Part shown: positions 42,232 through 51,159 of the stretch, in pieces
Position numbering within the stretch: position 1 is the first letter of the stretch
How the letters are laid out: each line of letters opens with the position of its first letter
Notes under the pieces: model-generated
Told to the model about the DNA's origin: nothing
The model's database searches: none
What the model saw: only the letters and a program-made list of their open reading frames with translations
Made by a program: the position numbers and the translations under genes
Source of the DNA: Aminipila butyrica
GTDB lineage: Bacteria; Bacillota; Clostridia; Peptostreptococcales; Anaerovoracaceae
DNA length: 64,000 nt
NCBI RefSeq assembly: GCF_010669305.1
Contig: NZ_CP048649.1
Span: forward strand, 2,294,001-2,358,000
Direction of reading: 5' to 3'

Positions 42232-42674
42232 ACTTAAATCCTATTCCTTGAATGCCTGCTGCTGTCAACTGCATCCATTAGCTTTCTACAGGCACTTTCT
42301 CTTCTTTCTTACTTTATGCAGAAAATATCGCTCTGGAAGCGATATTAATGTAGTATAAAAAAAGCCTCTGCAAGGTACTCTTAGCTCTTATGCATTTGCC
42401 TGTCAGCCAAGTGCATCTATCAGACGATTTTTATAAATTTTACATTATATCATACCATATTTTCAGAGGAATTAAAACAAAAAGCAAAAGAAAGTTTACT
42501 CTTCTTTCTTACTTCTCTTGCATATACTCCAACCAAATTCATCTTTTCAATCCATAAACTACTCATTTCATCCTTAGTTTTCTCAGTTATTGGTTGACTT
42601 TTTACCCAACCAAGTTTACAGTAAAGAAGAGAATATAATTGGACGGATTTTGTCCGAAACGAAAGGAAGCATGG
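42232..42674. other. 443-bp gap with hairpins, no gene seen
   Basis: Contains a clean 9-bp hairpin (AATATCGCT, CTGGA, AGCGATATT; 42324-42346), a T-rich stretch on the minus strand (42357-42363), and a dyad region at 42368-42415 with ATGCA...TGCAT around TTGGCTGACAGGCAA on the minus strand. Nearer the MocR gene, TTGGTTG-N10-CAACCAA (about 42589-42612) is a candidate regulator site and TATAAT occurs at about 42632. I could not match a known riboswitch. Confidence 0.4.
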
Positions 42675-44126
42675 ATGGAAAAGTATGTAAATATTGACTG
42701 GAAACCGGACAAGTCCCTGAAAATGCCGCTGTACAAACAAATATCTCAATATATCAGCAATAAGGTGTCTTGTGGGGACTGGCTGGTCGGCAGCAAACTG
42801 CCCCCTCAACGCAAGCTGTCGGAACTCTTCCAGGTGAACCGCAGCACAGTGGTGACGGCCATGGAAGAGCTCATGTCTTACGGAATGCTGGAAAGCGAAT
42901 ATGGCGGGGGCACTCGAGTAGCCAGCAACACCTGGTCCCTTTTCATGTCCACCCCACCAGACTGGAATAATTACATCCATTCCAGCCCTTTTCGCTCCAA
43001 TATGCCCACGATTCAGATTATCAATAAGCTGGAATACGATGAGCGCTATGTCCGCTTAGGAACCGGCGAACTAAGCCCCAGTCTCTTTCCTCATGACCTG
43101 ATGACCAAAGTTTTTAAAAAGCTGCCAGCCAAAATCCCCGCCCTTGGTTATTTAGGTCCCTTGGGGCTGCCGGAGCTGCGCCGGAGCCTGACGGAACGGA
43201 TGGCTTTAAAAGGAATTGATGTACCAGATTCCTCTATCGTCGTTACCTCTGGTTCCCTCCAAGGTCTCCAGCTGATTTCCGTTTGCATGTTAAAGCCCGG
43301 CTCTACCGTCTTCACAGAATCCCCTACTTACCTGAAGTCTCTTCAGGTCTTCCAGTCTGCCGGGATGCACCTATCCGGCATTCCTATGGATAAAAACGGC
43401 CTTATGTACTGGCAGATTGGCAAAGAAACCGGTCAAGCCCTGCTATACACCATCCCCACTCACCAAAATCCCACCGGCCTGGTGATGCCCGAAGAGCGAA
43501 GAAAGGAGCTCTTTCAATTTTGCAACGCTAATCGGCTGCCAGTTATTGAAGACGACGCCTACGGAGACCTGTGGTTCGACCAGGAGCCTCCTAAACCCAT
43601 TAAAGCCATGGACCAAAACGGGATGATCCTCTATCTGGGAACCGTGTCCAAAACCCTGGCTCCAGGGCTGCGGATTGGCTGGTTGGCAGGGCCTGAATCC
43701 GTAGTATATCGGATTGGTGACGTCAAGATGCAGGTGGATTACGGTGCCAGCTCCTTATCCCAATGGGCCTTGGCAGAATTTTTCGACAGTGGCTATTATG
43801 ATGACTATCTAATCTTTCTGCGCCAAGAACTGAAGGCCCGACGAGACCTGGCTCTTTCCCTCTTGAACCAGCATTTTAAGGACCTGGCTGACTGGTCTGT
43901 ACCACAAGGAGGATTCTATATCTGGCTACGGTTCAAAATCCCCCTGTCCATGGACAACTTGTTCCAACGGGCCTTGGATAAAAACATCCTGCTCAATCCC
44001 GGCAATATCTACGATTTTGCCGACAACAACGCCTTGCGCCTATCCTACGCCTATGCCGATCCAGAGGACCTTTGCAAAGCCATCAAGACCCTGTCCCACG
44101 TAGTGGAGGCTTGTTTGAAAAAGTAA
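42675..44126 (+). CDS. MocR-type GntR/aminotransferase-fold regulator
   Basis: A 483-residue PLP-dependent regulator or aminotransferase. Residues about 12-80 are a GntR winged helix (PLYKQISQYISNKV, QVNRSTVVTAMEEL). Residues about 110-480 are a class I aminotransferase domain: SGSLQGLQLI, YTIPTHQNPTG, the PLP-contact EDDAYGDLWF, the Schiff-base Lys in GTVSKTLAPGLRIGWLAG, and a C-terminal Arg in NALRLSYA. MocR proteins sense an amino compound and usually regulate adjacent genes. I use ATG 42675 (AAAGGAAG upstream). A dyad around 42590-42612 may be its own site. Confidence 0.92.
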   Translation: MEKYVNIDWKPDKSLKMPLYKQISQYISNKVSCGDWLVGSKLPPQRKLSELFQVNRSTVVTAMEELMSYGMLESEYGGGTRVASNTWSLFMSTPPDWNNYIHSSPFRSNMPTIQIINKLEYDERYVRLGTGELSPSLFPHDLMTKVFKKLPAKIPALGYLGPLGLPELRRSLTERMALKGIDVPDSSIVVTSGSLQGLQLISVCMLKPGSTVFTESPTYLKSLQVFQSAGMHLSGIPMDKNGLMYWQIGKETGQALLYTIPTHQNPTGLVMPEERRKELFQFCNANRLPVIEDDAYGDLWFDQEPPKPIKAMDQNGMILYLGTVSKTLAPGLRIGWLAGPESVVYRIGDVKMQVDYGASSLSQWALAEFFDSGYYDDYLIFLRQELKARRDLALSLLNQHFKDLADWSVPQGGFYIWLRFKIPLSMDNLFQRALDKNILLNPGNIYDFADNNALRLSYAYADPEDLCKAIKTLSHVVEACLKK

Positions 44127-44161
44127 GATAGTAAAAAAGGTACCCATTAACCGAAAAAAAC

Positions 44162-44221
44162 AAAAGACTCTCCCAGCCCATACGCTTCCAACAAGCAATA
44201 CAGGCCTGGTAAGAGTCTTTT
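44162..44221. terminator. Long bidirectional terminator-like hairpin
   Basis: AAAAGACTCT (44162-44171) pairs with AGAGTCTTTT (44212-44221), with inner CCAG/CTGG pairing; T-tracts on both strands. It can end the MocR gene and also the minus-strand oxidoreductase operon. Confidence 0.7.
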
Positions 44222-44228
44222 TTATGTC

Positions 44229-44263
44229 CCAGGAAATAAGGAAAAAAACTCAATATTTCCTGG
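44229..44263. repeat. Perfect 10-bp inverted repeat
   Basis: CCAGGAAATA (44229-44238) and TATTTCCTGG (44254-44263) with a 15-base loop. It lies between the convergent MocR and oxidoreductase genes. There is no adjacent T-tract, so its role is unclear. Confidence 0.6.
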
Positions 44264-44303
44264 AATTCAAATCTGATAAATCGTATGGTGGAGGGACGAG
44301 GCC

Positions 44304-47300
44304 TTAGTGAACAGGCTTCGGCAGTCTAGCCATAATAATGTTCAGCAAATCATCCGTGGATCTCAGCGGGTCGGTAAAGGCCCCCGTCTTCACTGTGACA
44401 AACTTCGGAGCCAGCGGTTCCAGGGTTCCCCCCAGCACTTCCCCTATTTCCGCATACTTGTACTTCGGCAGCAAGTCGTTCATTTCCTGGGAAATATCCT
44501 CGGTATCATCAAAGCCAAAGTCCACTTCATACACATGAGCAAGCTCGGCAGCAATTTCCCAGTTAGTCAAATCTACCCCTTCAAAAATGGTGGCGCCCAC
44601 CGGCAGCAATCGTCTTTCTGTATTCGTAAAGGTACCATCTACGCTGGTAAAGCCCGTACCCGGCAGAATAACATCGGCCTGGGCGGCGGTAGCTGTCATG
44701 TACAGGTCGCTGACCATGAGGAATTCCAGTCCGCTCAAATCGATATCTGGGTCTTCTCCAAAAATCAGCAGCGCTTTCACCCCTTCCAGGGCTTCGGCTC
44801 CTGCCTTAATGCCCAAGTCAATGAGTCCCTGAGAATTATTCTTGGCCTTAACCTGTAGGATGCCGTCTCGCGGCGTACCGATATGACCAGACAGCAGGGC
44901 AATGTCTCCCAAGAGAGTAGCTGCTTCTGTCGTCACCAGATTCTGCTGGAATACAATCATGGCTTTCTTGGCCTTGCCGTAAAGAACCGCAACCTCCGCG
45001 GCGGCTTCCGATACCTTTACATCCTTCAAATCAGCGGCAAATGCCTCGAATCCTTCCAGCTTGGAGGTCTTGCCCATGTCCAGAAGAGCCTTAGCAATCT
45101 CCTTCAGAACAGCAGTGCTGTTTTCTGTATAAATAACCTTTTCCGCATAATCAAAGCCGTGCTGCTCCTGGTCTTTCGGGTTAATCAGCACTACTTTAGC
45201 GCCGTTTTTTGCCGCCTGCCGGATTTTCAGCTGAATCACCGGGTTCAGTACCGTATCAAATCCGCTGACCAGAATCACCTCTGTGGACAACAACTCGTTG
45301 ATGGTGTTTGGAGAAGCGTCGTGACCGATGACTGGTGCCAATCCGCTGGCCCGGTTGTTAAAGCAAAAAGTCTTTGCCCCCATGACCTTGGCCATTTTCT
45401 TAATGGCGTAAGCTTCTTCGTTGGTATACCGATCGGAAATAGCCACCGCTACAGCATCGCTGCCATATCTGGCCGCTACAGACTGAGCCTTCTTCGCCGT
45501 CAGCACGATCGCCTCGTGATAATCGGTTTCCGTAAAGCCGTCCCCTTCCTTTATCATCGGCTCCAGCAGCTTGTCTTCCAACATCGTGCAGTCGAAGCCC
45601 CATTTACCTTTTCCGCAGCCTAGGCCTTCGTTGACGATGCCGTCCTTAGACGGATTGGCCTTGACCAGCAAATCGCCGTAGGTCTCCAGTTCCAGCGTGC
45701 AGCCTACGGAGCAGTATGCACAGGTCGTCTCTGTGAAATCCGTTTCCAGCGGCACAGCTTTGGTCATGGTAGTACGCTCCTGTATGGCTCCTGTCGGGCA
45801 TACGCTTACGCACTGACCGCAGGATACACAGCCGGATTCCGCCAGTGGCTTCTCCAAAGTCGGCTTCACCACCGTGTCAAATCCCCGGTGTACCAGCCCT
45901 AAAGCCCCTATGCCCATGACTTCATCACAAGCCCGCACACAGAGTCCGCACAGGATACACTTATTCGGATCTCGCAGAATAAATGGATGGTCATCTTCAA
46001 ATTCAATCTGATTCTTCTCTCCTGCCAACCGATCTGGCTGAACATCATACTGATTGGCAAAGTCGATGAGCTTACACTCAAAATAATCGTGACAGCCACA
46101 TTCTAAACATCTGGATGCGTCAGCTATGGCCTGTTCTTCATCATAACCAAAGACGACTTCTGTAAAGTTATCTTTTCTTTCTTCTGCCTCCAGCTGTGCC
46201 ATAACCGGACGGCACTCTCTCTCCCGGTCCTCAAAAGTCTTTTCGTCAATGTCATCCCGCTCTACCACATACGGTTTCACGTACTTCACTGCTTCGCCGT
46301 TCAGATAGCTGTCGATAATAGCAGCGGCCTTCTTGGCATCGGCAATTGCCTCAATGGCGATGGAAATTTTGTCATTACCACAATCTCCTCCGGCAAAGAC
46401 TCCTTCCATGCTGGTCATAAAGGTGTCCTTATCATAGGCGATGGCCTTCTTTCTAGTCTTATCCACCTGGAAAGCTTCCGCATCTACCGCCTGACCAATG
46501 GCCAAAATAGCGGTGTCGATGTCCAGTGTTTTCGTCTTGCCTTCTACCGCCTTCGGCGCTCTTCTGCCAGAAGCATCGGGCTCGCCCAATTCCATAACTT
46601 GAAGAACTACCTGCTTCACTCGGCCGTCTTCTCCGGCGATGAACTCAATTGGATTGGTCAGGTTTTCAAAGATAACCCCTTCCTCTTCCCCTTCGATGAT
46701 TTCAATCTGGTCCGCAGGCATTTCATCCTTTGTTCTCCGGTAGATATTGTAAACTTTCTTTGCACCCAGTCTAACCGCTGTTCGGCAAGCGTCCATTGCC
46801 GTATTCCCACCGCCGACAATAGCCACGCTGTCCCCCAAACGGATTTCTTCGTTACGAACGACCTTCCGCAGAAAATCGATTCCGCCGATTACGCCCGGCA
46901 GATCCTCGCCCGGGCAGCCTACACCAGTGGATATCCATGCACCGATACCCAGCAGCACGGCATCGTAGTCCTCCCGAATGGTCTCAAAAGGAATATCTAC
47001 GCCCACCTTGGTGTTTGGCATCATTTCTACGCCCATCTTCTCGATGGTGAAAATTTCTTCATCCAACACTTCTTTCGGCAGCCGATACTCTGGAATACCA
47101 TAGCGGAGCATGCCTCCCAATTTTGGCATTGCCTCATAAATGGTCACCTGGTGACCCTGCTGTCGGAGGAAGTATGCTGCGGACAGTCCCATCGGACCGC
47201 CGCCGATAATGGCCACGCTCTTTCCTGTATCTGGGGCAATATCCGGCATGAAAGGGTCCCCTTCAGACAGATCCTGATCGGCAGCAAACCGCTTCAGCCA

Positions 47301-47810
47301 CTGGATGGAGATCGCCTGCTCCGGTCCGTCAATCAGCTTTCGCCGGCACTTATCTTCACAAGGGTGCGGACATACTCGGCCGATAGCTGCCGGCAGCGGA
47401 ATCTTATCCTTAATCAGCCGAATCGCTGCATCAAATTCACCATTTGCAATTAATCCCACGTATCCCTGGCAATCCGTGCCTCCCGGACAAGCCAAGACGC
47501 AAGGCGGCCGACAGTCTCCCACATGGTTGGACAGCAGCAGCTCTAAATTGGTCTTTCTGGATTCCACCACCTGGTCGGTGTGGGTTTTTATCACCATATT
47601 CGGTGCAATCTCCGTAGCACAGGCCTTTACCAGCTTCGGGTTGCCCTCCACTTCGCAGACACACAGCCCGCATGATCCATATATTTCCGTTCTTTCATCA
47701 AAACATAGAGTTGGAATAAAAATATCGTTCTCTTTGGCAACTTCCAAAATGGTCTGCCCTGGAATTGCATAAACTTCTTTTCCATCAATGTTCAGCCTAA
47801 AATTTTTCAT
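44304..47810 (-). CDS. NuoG/NfnB/FDH-like fusion subunit of a flavin-iron-sulfur oxidoreductase
   Basis: 1168 residues. About 1-100: [2Fe-2S] and Cys/His cluster region (FDERTEIYGSCGLCVCEV). About 100-550: NfnB/GltD-like NAD(P)H-FAD domain (CPGGTDCQGYVG, CPHPCEDKCRR, AIIGGGPMGLSAA, VAIVGGGNTAMDA, GGDCGN). About 620-690: two [4Fe-4S] clusters (CILCGLCVRAC, CVSCGQCVSVCP). From about 700: a formate-dehydrogenase/NuoG-like domain with CAYCSVGC and LGCGKGKWG. In the region where FDH carries catalytic Cys/Sec I read FNNRASGLAPV, with neither. So formate oxidation is unlikely; the domain looks structural or electron-conducting. Starts at ATG 47810 after GGGGGAG. Third gene of nuoE-nuoF-like operon. 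Confidence 0.88.
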   Translation of the reverse strand: MKNFRLNIDGKEVYAIPGQTILEVAKENDIFIPTLCFDERTEIYGSCGLCVCEVEGNPKLVKACATEIAPNMVIKTHTDQVVESRKTNLELLLSNHVGDCRPPCVLACPGGTDCQGYVGLIANGEFDAAIRLIKDKIPLPAAIGRVCPHPCEDKCRRKLIDGPEQAISIQWLKRFAADQDLSEGDPFMPDIAPDTGKSVAIIGGGPMGLSAAYFLRQQGHQVTIYEAMPKLGGMLRYGIPEYRLPKEVLDEEIFTIEKMGVEMMPNTKVGVDIPFETIREDYDAVLLGIGAWISTGVGCPGEDLPGVIGGIDFLRKVVRNEEIRLGDSVAIVGGGNTAMDACRTAVRLGAKKVYNIYRRTKDEMPADQIEIIEGEEEGVIFENLTNPIEFIAGEDGRVKQVVLQVMELGEPDASGRRAPKAVEGKTKTLDIDTAILAIGQAVDAEAFQVDKTRKKAIAYDKDTFMTSMEGVFAGGDCGNDKISIAIEAIADAKKAAAIIDSYLNGEAVKYVKPYVVERDDIDEKTFEDRERECRPVMAQLEAEERKDNFTEVVFGYDEEQAIADASRCLECGCHDYFECKLIDFANQYDVQPDRLAGEKNQIEFEDDHPFILRDPNKCILCGLCVRACDEVMGIGALGLVHRGFDTVVKPTLEKPLAESGCVSCGQCVSVCPTGAIQERTTMTKAVPLETDFTETTCAYCSVGCTLELETYGDLLVKANPSKDGIVNEGLGCGKGKWGFDCTMLEDKLLEPMIKEGDGFTETDYHEAIVLTAKKAQSVAARYGSDAVAVAISDRYTNEEAYAIKKMAKVMGAKTFCFNNRASGLAPVIGHDASPNTINELLSTEVILVSGFDTVLNPVIQLKIRQAAKNGAKVVLINPKDQEQHGFDYAEKVIYTENSTAVLKEIAKALLDMGKTSKLEGFEAFAADLKDVKVSEAAAEVAVLYGKAKKAMIVFQQNLVTTEAATLLGDIALLSGHIGTPRDGILQVKAKNNSQGLIDLGIKAGAEALEGVKALLIFGEDPDIDLSGLEFLMVSDLYMTATAAQADVILPGTGFTSVDGTFTNTERRLLPVGATIFEGVDLTNWEIAAELAHVYEVDFGFDDTEDISQEMNDLLPKYKYAEIGEVLGGTLEPLAPKFVTVKTGAFTDPLRSTDDLLNIIMARLPKPVH

Positions 47811-47827
47811 ATCTTTCTCCCCCTCTC

Positions 47828-49576
47828 TTAGTTTTTCTCTATTGCACTGAATTTGCAAGTTTCTAGGCACTTTCCACACTTGATGCAGAGTTCCTGATCA
47901 ATGTGGTGCAGCTTCTTCACCTGGCCGGAAATAGCGTTTACCGGACATTTCTTGGCACACAAGGTGCACCCCTTGCAGTCCTCTGTAATGGTAAAGGTCA
48001 GCAACGGCTTACAAGATTTAGCGGTACACTTCTTGTTATAAATGTGATCTTCGTATTCGTTTCTAAAGTATTTAATGGTGGTCAGTACCGGATTGGGAGC
48101 CGTCTGTCCTAACCCGCATAAAGAACCATCCTTGATTTTGTAGGCCAATTCTTCCAGCAGTTCAATATCCCCGTCTCGGCCTTCCCCTCTGGTAATCCGC
48201 TCCAGAATCTCCAACATTCTCTTGGTACCCACACGACAATAATTACACTTGCCGCAGGATTCTTTTCTGGTAAAATCCAGGAAATATCTGGCCATATCGA
48301 CCATGCAGGTTTCTTCGTCCATAACAATCATTCCGCCGGAACCCACGATAGCTCCAGTCTTGTTGATGTCCTCATAGGTTACCGGCGTATTGATCAGTTC
48401 TGACGGAATACAGCCCCCAGACGGACCACCCATCTGTACAGCCTTAAAATTCTTATCCTGCTTAATACCGTCACCGATGCCGTAGATGACATCCTTCAAA
48501 GGCAGACCCATGGGAACCTCTACCAGACCGCCCTTTTTAATTTTTCCAGCCAGGGCAAAGACCTTAGTCCCCTTGCTCTGGGCTGTTCCCATGGCACCAA
48601 AAGCTTCGCCCCCGTTGATGATGATCCAAGCCACGTTGGCGTACGTTTCTACGTTATTGATATTGGTCGGCTGCTGCCAGTATCCCTTTTGTGCTGGGAA
48701 AGGCGGCTTCAATCTCGGCATGCCTCGCTCTCCCTCCAAGGAAGCAATCAGTGCCGTCTCCTCACCGCATACGAAAGCTCCAGCTCCAGCCTTAATCCTC
48801 ATATCGAAGTCAAAGCCGCTGCCAAAGATGTTCTTGCCCAGATAACCTTTTTCCCTAGCCTGAGCCATGGCAATCTCCAGCCTATGTATGGCAAGTGGAT
48901 ATTCTGCACGGCAATAAATGATACCTTCCGCCGCGCCCATGGAAAACCCACCGATTATCATTCCTTCAATCAGCGAATGCGGGTCTCCTTCCAGAACCGA
49001 TCGGTCCATGAAAGCACCCGGATCCCCTTCGTCTGCATTACAGACAATATATTTAATTTTTCCCGGACTCTTCTTAGCTGCATCCCACTTAAACCAAGTA
49101 GGGAAGCCTGCGCCGCCTCTTCCTCGCAATCCGGAGACTTTTATTTCTTCAATTACTTCTTCTGGCTTCATGGACGTAACCACCTTTTCCGTGGCCTGAT
49201 AGCCCCCTACCGCCAGGTATTCTTCTATGTTTTCAGGATCAATTAGTCCGCAGTTTCGTAAAACGACCCGTTTCTGCTTTTCTATAAATTGGCCGTCTAC
49301 CGCAGAGATGGCGTAATCCGCAACAGGCTGTCCTCCCAGCAAGTGCTTTTCCACAATCTCAGAGACCAGCTCCGGCTGCACCTTCACATATCTGGTCATA
49401 CCGCCATCATCATCATATACGTCGACGATGGGTTCCAGGTAGCAGGTACCCACACAACCTGTGGTGCCCACTTCAATGTTCAGATTCTTACCGGCGATCT
49501 GCCTTTCAAATTCCTCTGCTGTCTTCTTAGCGCCAGTCGCTATGCCACAGCTTCCCTGTCCAACTATTACCTTCAT
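47828..49576 (-). CDS. NuoF/HydB-type NADH, FMN and FeS subunit
   Basis: A 582-residue flavin subunit. An N-terminal thioredoxin-like [2Fe-2S] domain (about 1-90; GSCGIATGAKK, GCVGTCYLEP) is followed by the FMN/NADH domain (about 130-420; GLRGRGGAGFPTW, CNADEGDPGAFMDR, CGEETALIASLEG), the N3-type cluster (ESCGKCNYCRVGTKRM, CGLGQTAPNP), and a C-terminal 2[4Fe-4S] ferredoxin domain (CKGCTLCAKKCP, CIKCGKCLETC). This layout is that of HydB of electron-bifurcating hydrogenases and related transhydrogenases. In an operon between the NuoE-like and fusion genes, 12 and 17 bases apart. Confidence 0.95.
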   Translation of the reverse strand: MKVIVGQGSCGIATGAKKTAEEFERQIAGKNLNIEVGTTGCVGTCYLEPIVDVYDDDGGMTRYVKVQPELVSEIVEKHLLGGQPVADYAISAVDGQFIEKQKRVVLRNCGLIDPENIEEYLAVGGYQATEKVVTSMKPEEVIEEIKVSGLRGRGGAGFPTWFKWDAAKKSPGKIKYIVCNADEGDPGAFMDRSVLEGDPHSLIEGMIIGGFSMGAAEGIIYCRAEYPLAIHRLEIAMAQAREKGYLGKNIFGSGFDFDMRIKAGAGAFVCGEETALIASLEGERGMPRLKPPFPAQKGYWQQPTNINNVETYANVAWIIINGGEAFGAMGTAQSKGTKVFALAGKIKKGGLVEVPMGLPLKDVIYGIGDGIKQDKNFKAVQMGGPSGGCIPSELINTPVTYEDINKTGAIVGSGGMIVMDEETCMVDMARYFLDFTRKESCGKCNYCRVGTKRMLEILERITRGEGRDGDIELLEELAYKIKDGSLCGLGQTAPNPVLTTIKYFRNEYEDHIYNKKCTAKSCKPLLTFTITEDCKGCTLCAKKCPVNAISGQVKKLHHIDQELCIKCGKCLETCKFSAIEKN

Positions 49577-49588
49577 CGTTTATTCCTC

Positions 49589-50101
49589 CTATGCCCTCGC
49601 TTGAATTTCAGCCAGAACTTTTTTTACACTGTCCTTGGTCAGATTGCCGTAGGTTTCCTCCCCGTCGGCACTCTGAATCATCATCACAGGCGCCAGCGAA
49701 CAGCAGCCTAAACAAGCCACGTTGTTTAAGGTGAACAGTCCGTCCTCGGTGGTTTCTCCATCCCGGATGTCCAAATGCTCTGTAATCGCTTCTTCAATTA
49801 GGTCTGCACCGTTTACATGACAGGCCGTCCCCTTGCACAGCATGATGAGATGTTTGCCGATAGGCTGTAATCTGAACTGCGCATAAAAGGTTGCCACGCC
49901 ATAAATCTTTGCCGGCTTGATTCCCGTCTGCTGGGAAATATAGTTAATCGCATCCATGGACAGATATCCATAAATATCTTGTGCGTTCTGCAAGATTGTT
50001 ATCAAGCTTCCCTGCACACTACCATACTTTTCCAGCACTGGAGCCAGCTCCTTAAAGTCGGCAACATAATTTTCCTCTTGTAAGCCACACTTTTCACACA
50101 T
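49589..50101 (-). CDS. NuoE/HydC-type [2Fe-2S] subunit
   Basis: A 170-residue thioredoxin-fold ferredoxin. The four cluster Cys are in MLCKGTACHVNG and NNVACLGCCSLAP; the N-terminal helical domain (about 15-75; LEKYGSVQGSLITILQNAQD, IYGVATFYAQF) is typical. It also has an extra C-x2-C at residues 2-5. First gene of the three-gene operon, with GGAGGAAT before ATG. Confidence 0.95.
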   Translation of the reverse strand: MCEKCGLQEENYVADFKELAPVLEKYGSVQGSLITILQNAQDIYGYLSMDAINYISQQTGIKPAKIYGVATFYAQFRLQPIGKHLIMLCKGTACHVNGADLIEEAITEHLDIRDGETTEDGLFTLNNVACLGCCSLAPVMMIQSADGEETYGNLTKDSVKKVLAEIQARA

Positions 50102-50151
50102 AATATTCCTCCTACTTTATTATTGCAATGTATATAAACTAGTTATATCTG

Positions 50152-50180
50152 ATTATAATGAAAAACCCTGTCCGCCGCAA
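50152..50180 (-). promoter_or_regulatory. Promoter of the NuoE-NuoF-fusion operon
   Basis: On the minus strand TTGCGG (50180-50175), 17-bp spacer, TATAAT (50157-50152). About 45 bases of leader before the NuoE-like ATG. Confidence 0.6.
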
Positions 50181-50187
50181 TGAAAAG

Positions 50188-51144
50188 TTAATCTTCTTGC
50201 CGGTTTGAAGGCGGATTTGCTTCCAAAGGTAGATTTTTTTCCAGCTTTTGTCCCTTCGAGAAGAGAGCCTTTACGTCGACCTCCATAAGAAGGATTCCCG
50301 CCAACATAAACACGGCGCCCACATAGCCCCTCATCAGCAGCCGTTCTCCTGCGAAAAGGAAAGCCGCCACCGCTGCAAATACCGGCTCCAGGGCAAAGAT
50401 AACTCCGACGTGATTGGCGGACGTGTACTGCTGGGCCACCACCTGAACAATAAAGGCGACGCCCGTGCAGAAGATTGCCAGAAAAATCATGGCTGCCCAC
50501 ACCCCGGGGGTTTTAGGCAAGTTGGGCGTTTCCAGCAAAAGAGCCAGCACCAGCATATAAGATCCGGTAAACCCCAATTGATACACGCCTACTTGAAAGG
50601 CATTTACTTCCTCCCGATGCACAGCCCGATCCGTGATAATTAAATCCACCGCATAGGCAAAGGCACACATGATGCAGAGGATATCTCCCAGGGCTGGTTT
50701 AAACTCTCCGTTGAGGGTCATCAGGGCGATGCCGGTCAGGCAAAGCAAAAGTACCAGCACCAATTTGTTTCCAGGCCGCTCCTTTTTTATAATAAAGGTA
50801 AGAATAGGCGTGATGACCACTGTCAGGGCACAGAGAAAGCCAGCATTAGAAAGGCTGGTATAAAGTACCCCATAGGTGGCGCCGATGTACACCAGCGTCA
50901 GAGCCAGCCCGATTAAGGCACTGTAGCGTAGGGTACTTCTGTTAACTTTCCGCATCTTTGGGAAAGCCAGAATCGCAGCCATAAAGAAGGCAATCAAAAA
51001 TCGATAAGCATTCAGAGTCAGCGGAGGAATCTCCTTCAGACAGATATCCAGTAGAAGGTAGGAGACACCCCAGCAAAGGGTGACCAATATCAGCATTAAA
51101 TCGGCTTTAACTTGCTTTGACGTATTTGAAAGTATGTGGAACAT
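50188..51144 (-). CDS. EamA-family (DMT) transporter
   Basis: A 318-residue membrane protein with ten predicted helices as two EamA repeats (about 18-150 and 160-295). Sequence such as LVTLCWGVSYLLLDICLKEIPPL and YSALIGLALTLVYIGATYGV fits the drug/metabolite transporter superfamily, usually exporters or importers of amino-acid-like metabolites. It lies 15 bases after holA on the same strand and so may be at the end of the comEC-holA transcript. Substrate unknown. Confidence 0.9.
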   Translation of the reverse strand: MFHILSNTSKQVKADLMLILVTLCWGVSYLLLDICLKEIPPLTLNAYRFLIAFFMAAILAFPKMRKVNRSTLRYSALIGLALTLVYIGATYGVLYTSLSNAGFLCALTVVITPILTFIIKKERPGNKLVLVLLLCLTGIALMTLNGEFKPALGDILCIMCAFAYAVDLIITDRAVHREEVNAFQVGVYQLGFTGSYMLVLALLLETPNLPKTPGVWAAMIFLAIFCTGVAFIVQVVAQQYTSANHVGVIFALEPVFAAVAAFLFAGERLLMRGYVGAVFMLAGILLMEVDVKALFSKGQKLEKNLPLEANPPSNRQED

Positions 51145-51159
51145 ATAGATGAACTCCTC

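Noticed and set aside
44304..47810. Formate dehydrogenase catalytic subunit
   Set aside because: No Cys or Sec codon is seen at the expected metal-ligand segment, and the N-terminal half is NfnB-like. Alignment would settle it.
44304..50101. Respiratory complex I
   Set aside because: Only NuoE, NuoF and NuoG-like parts are present; no membrane subunits or quinone-module genes.
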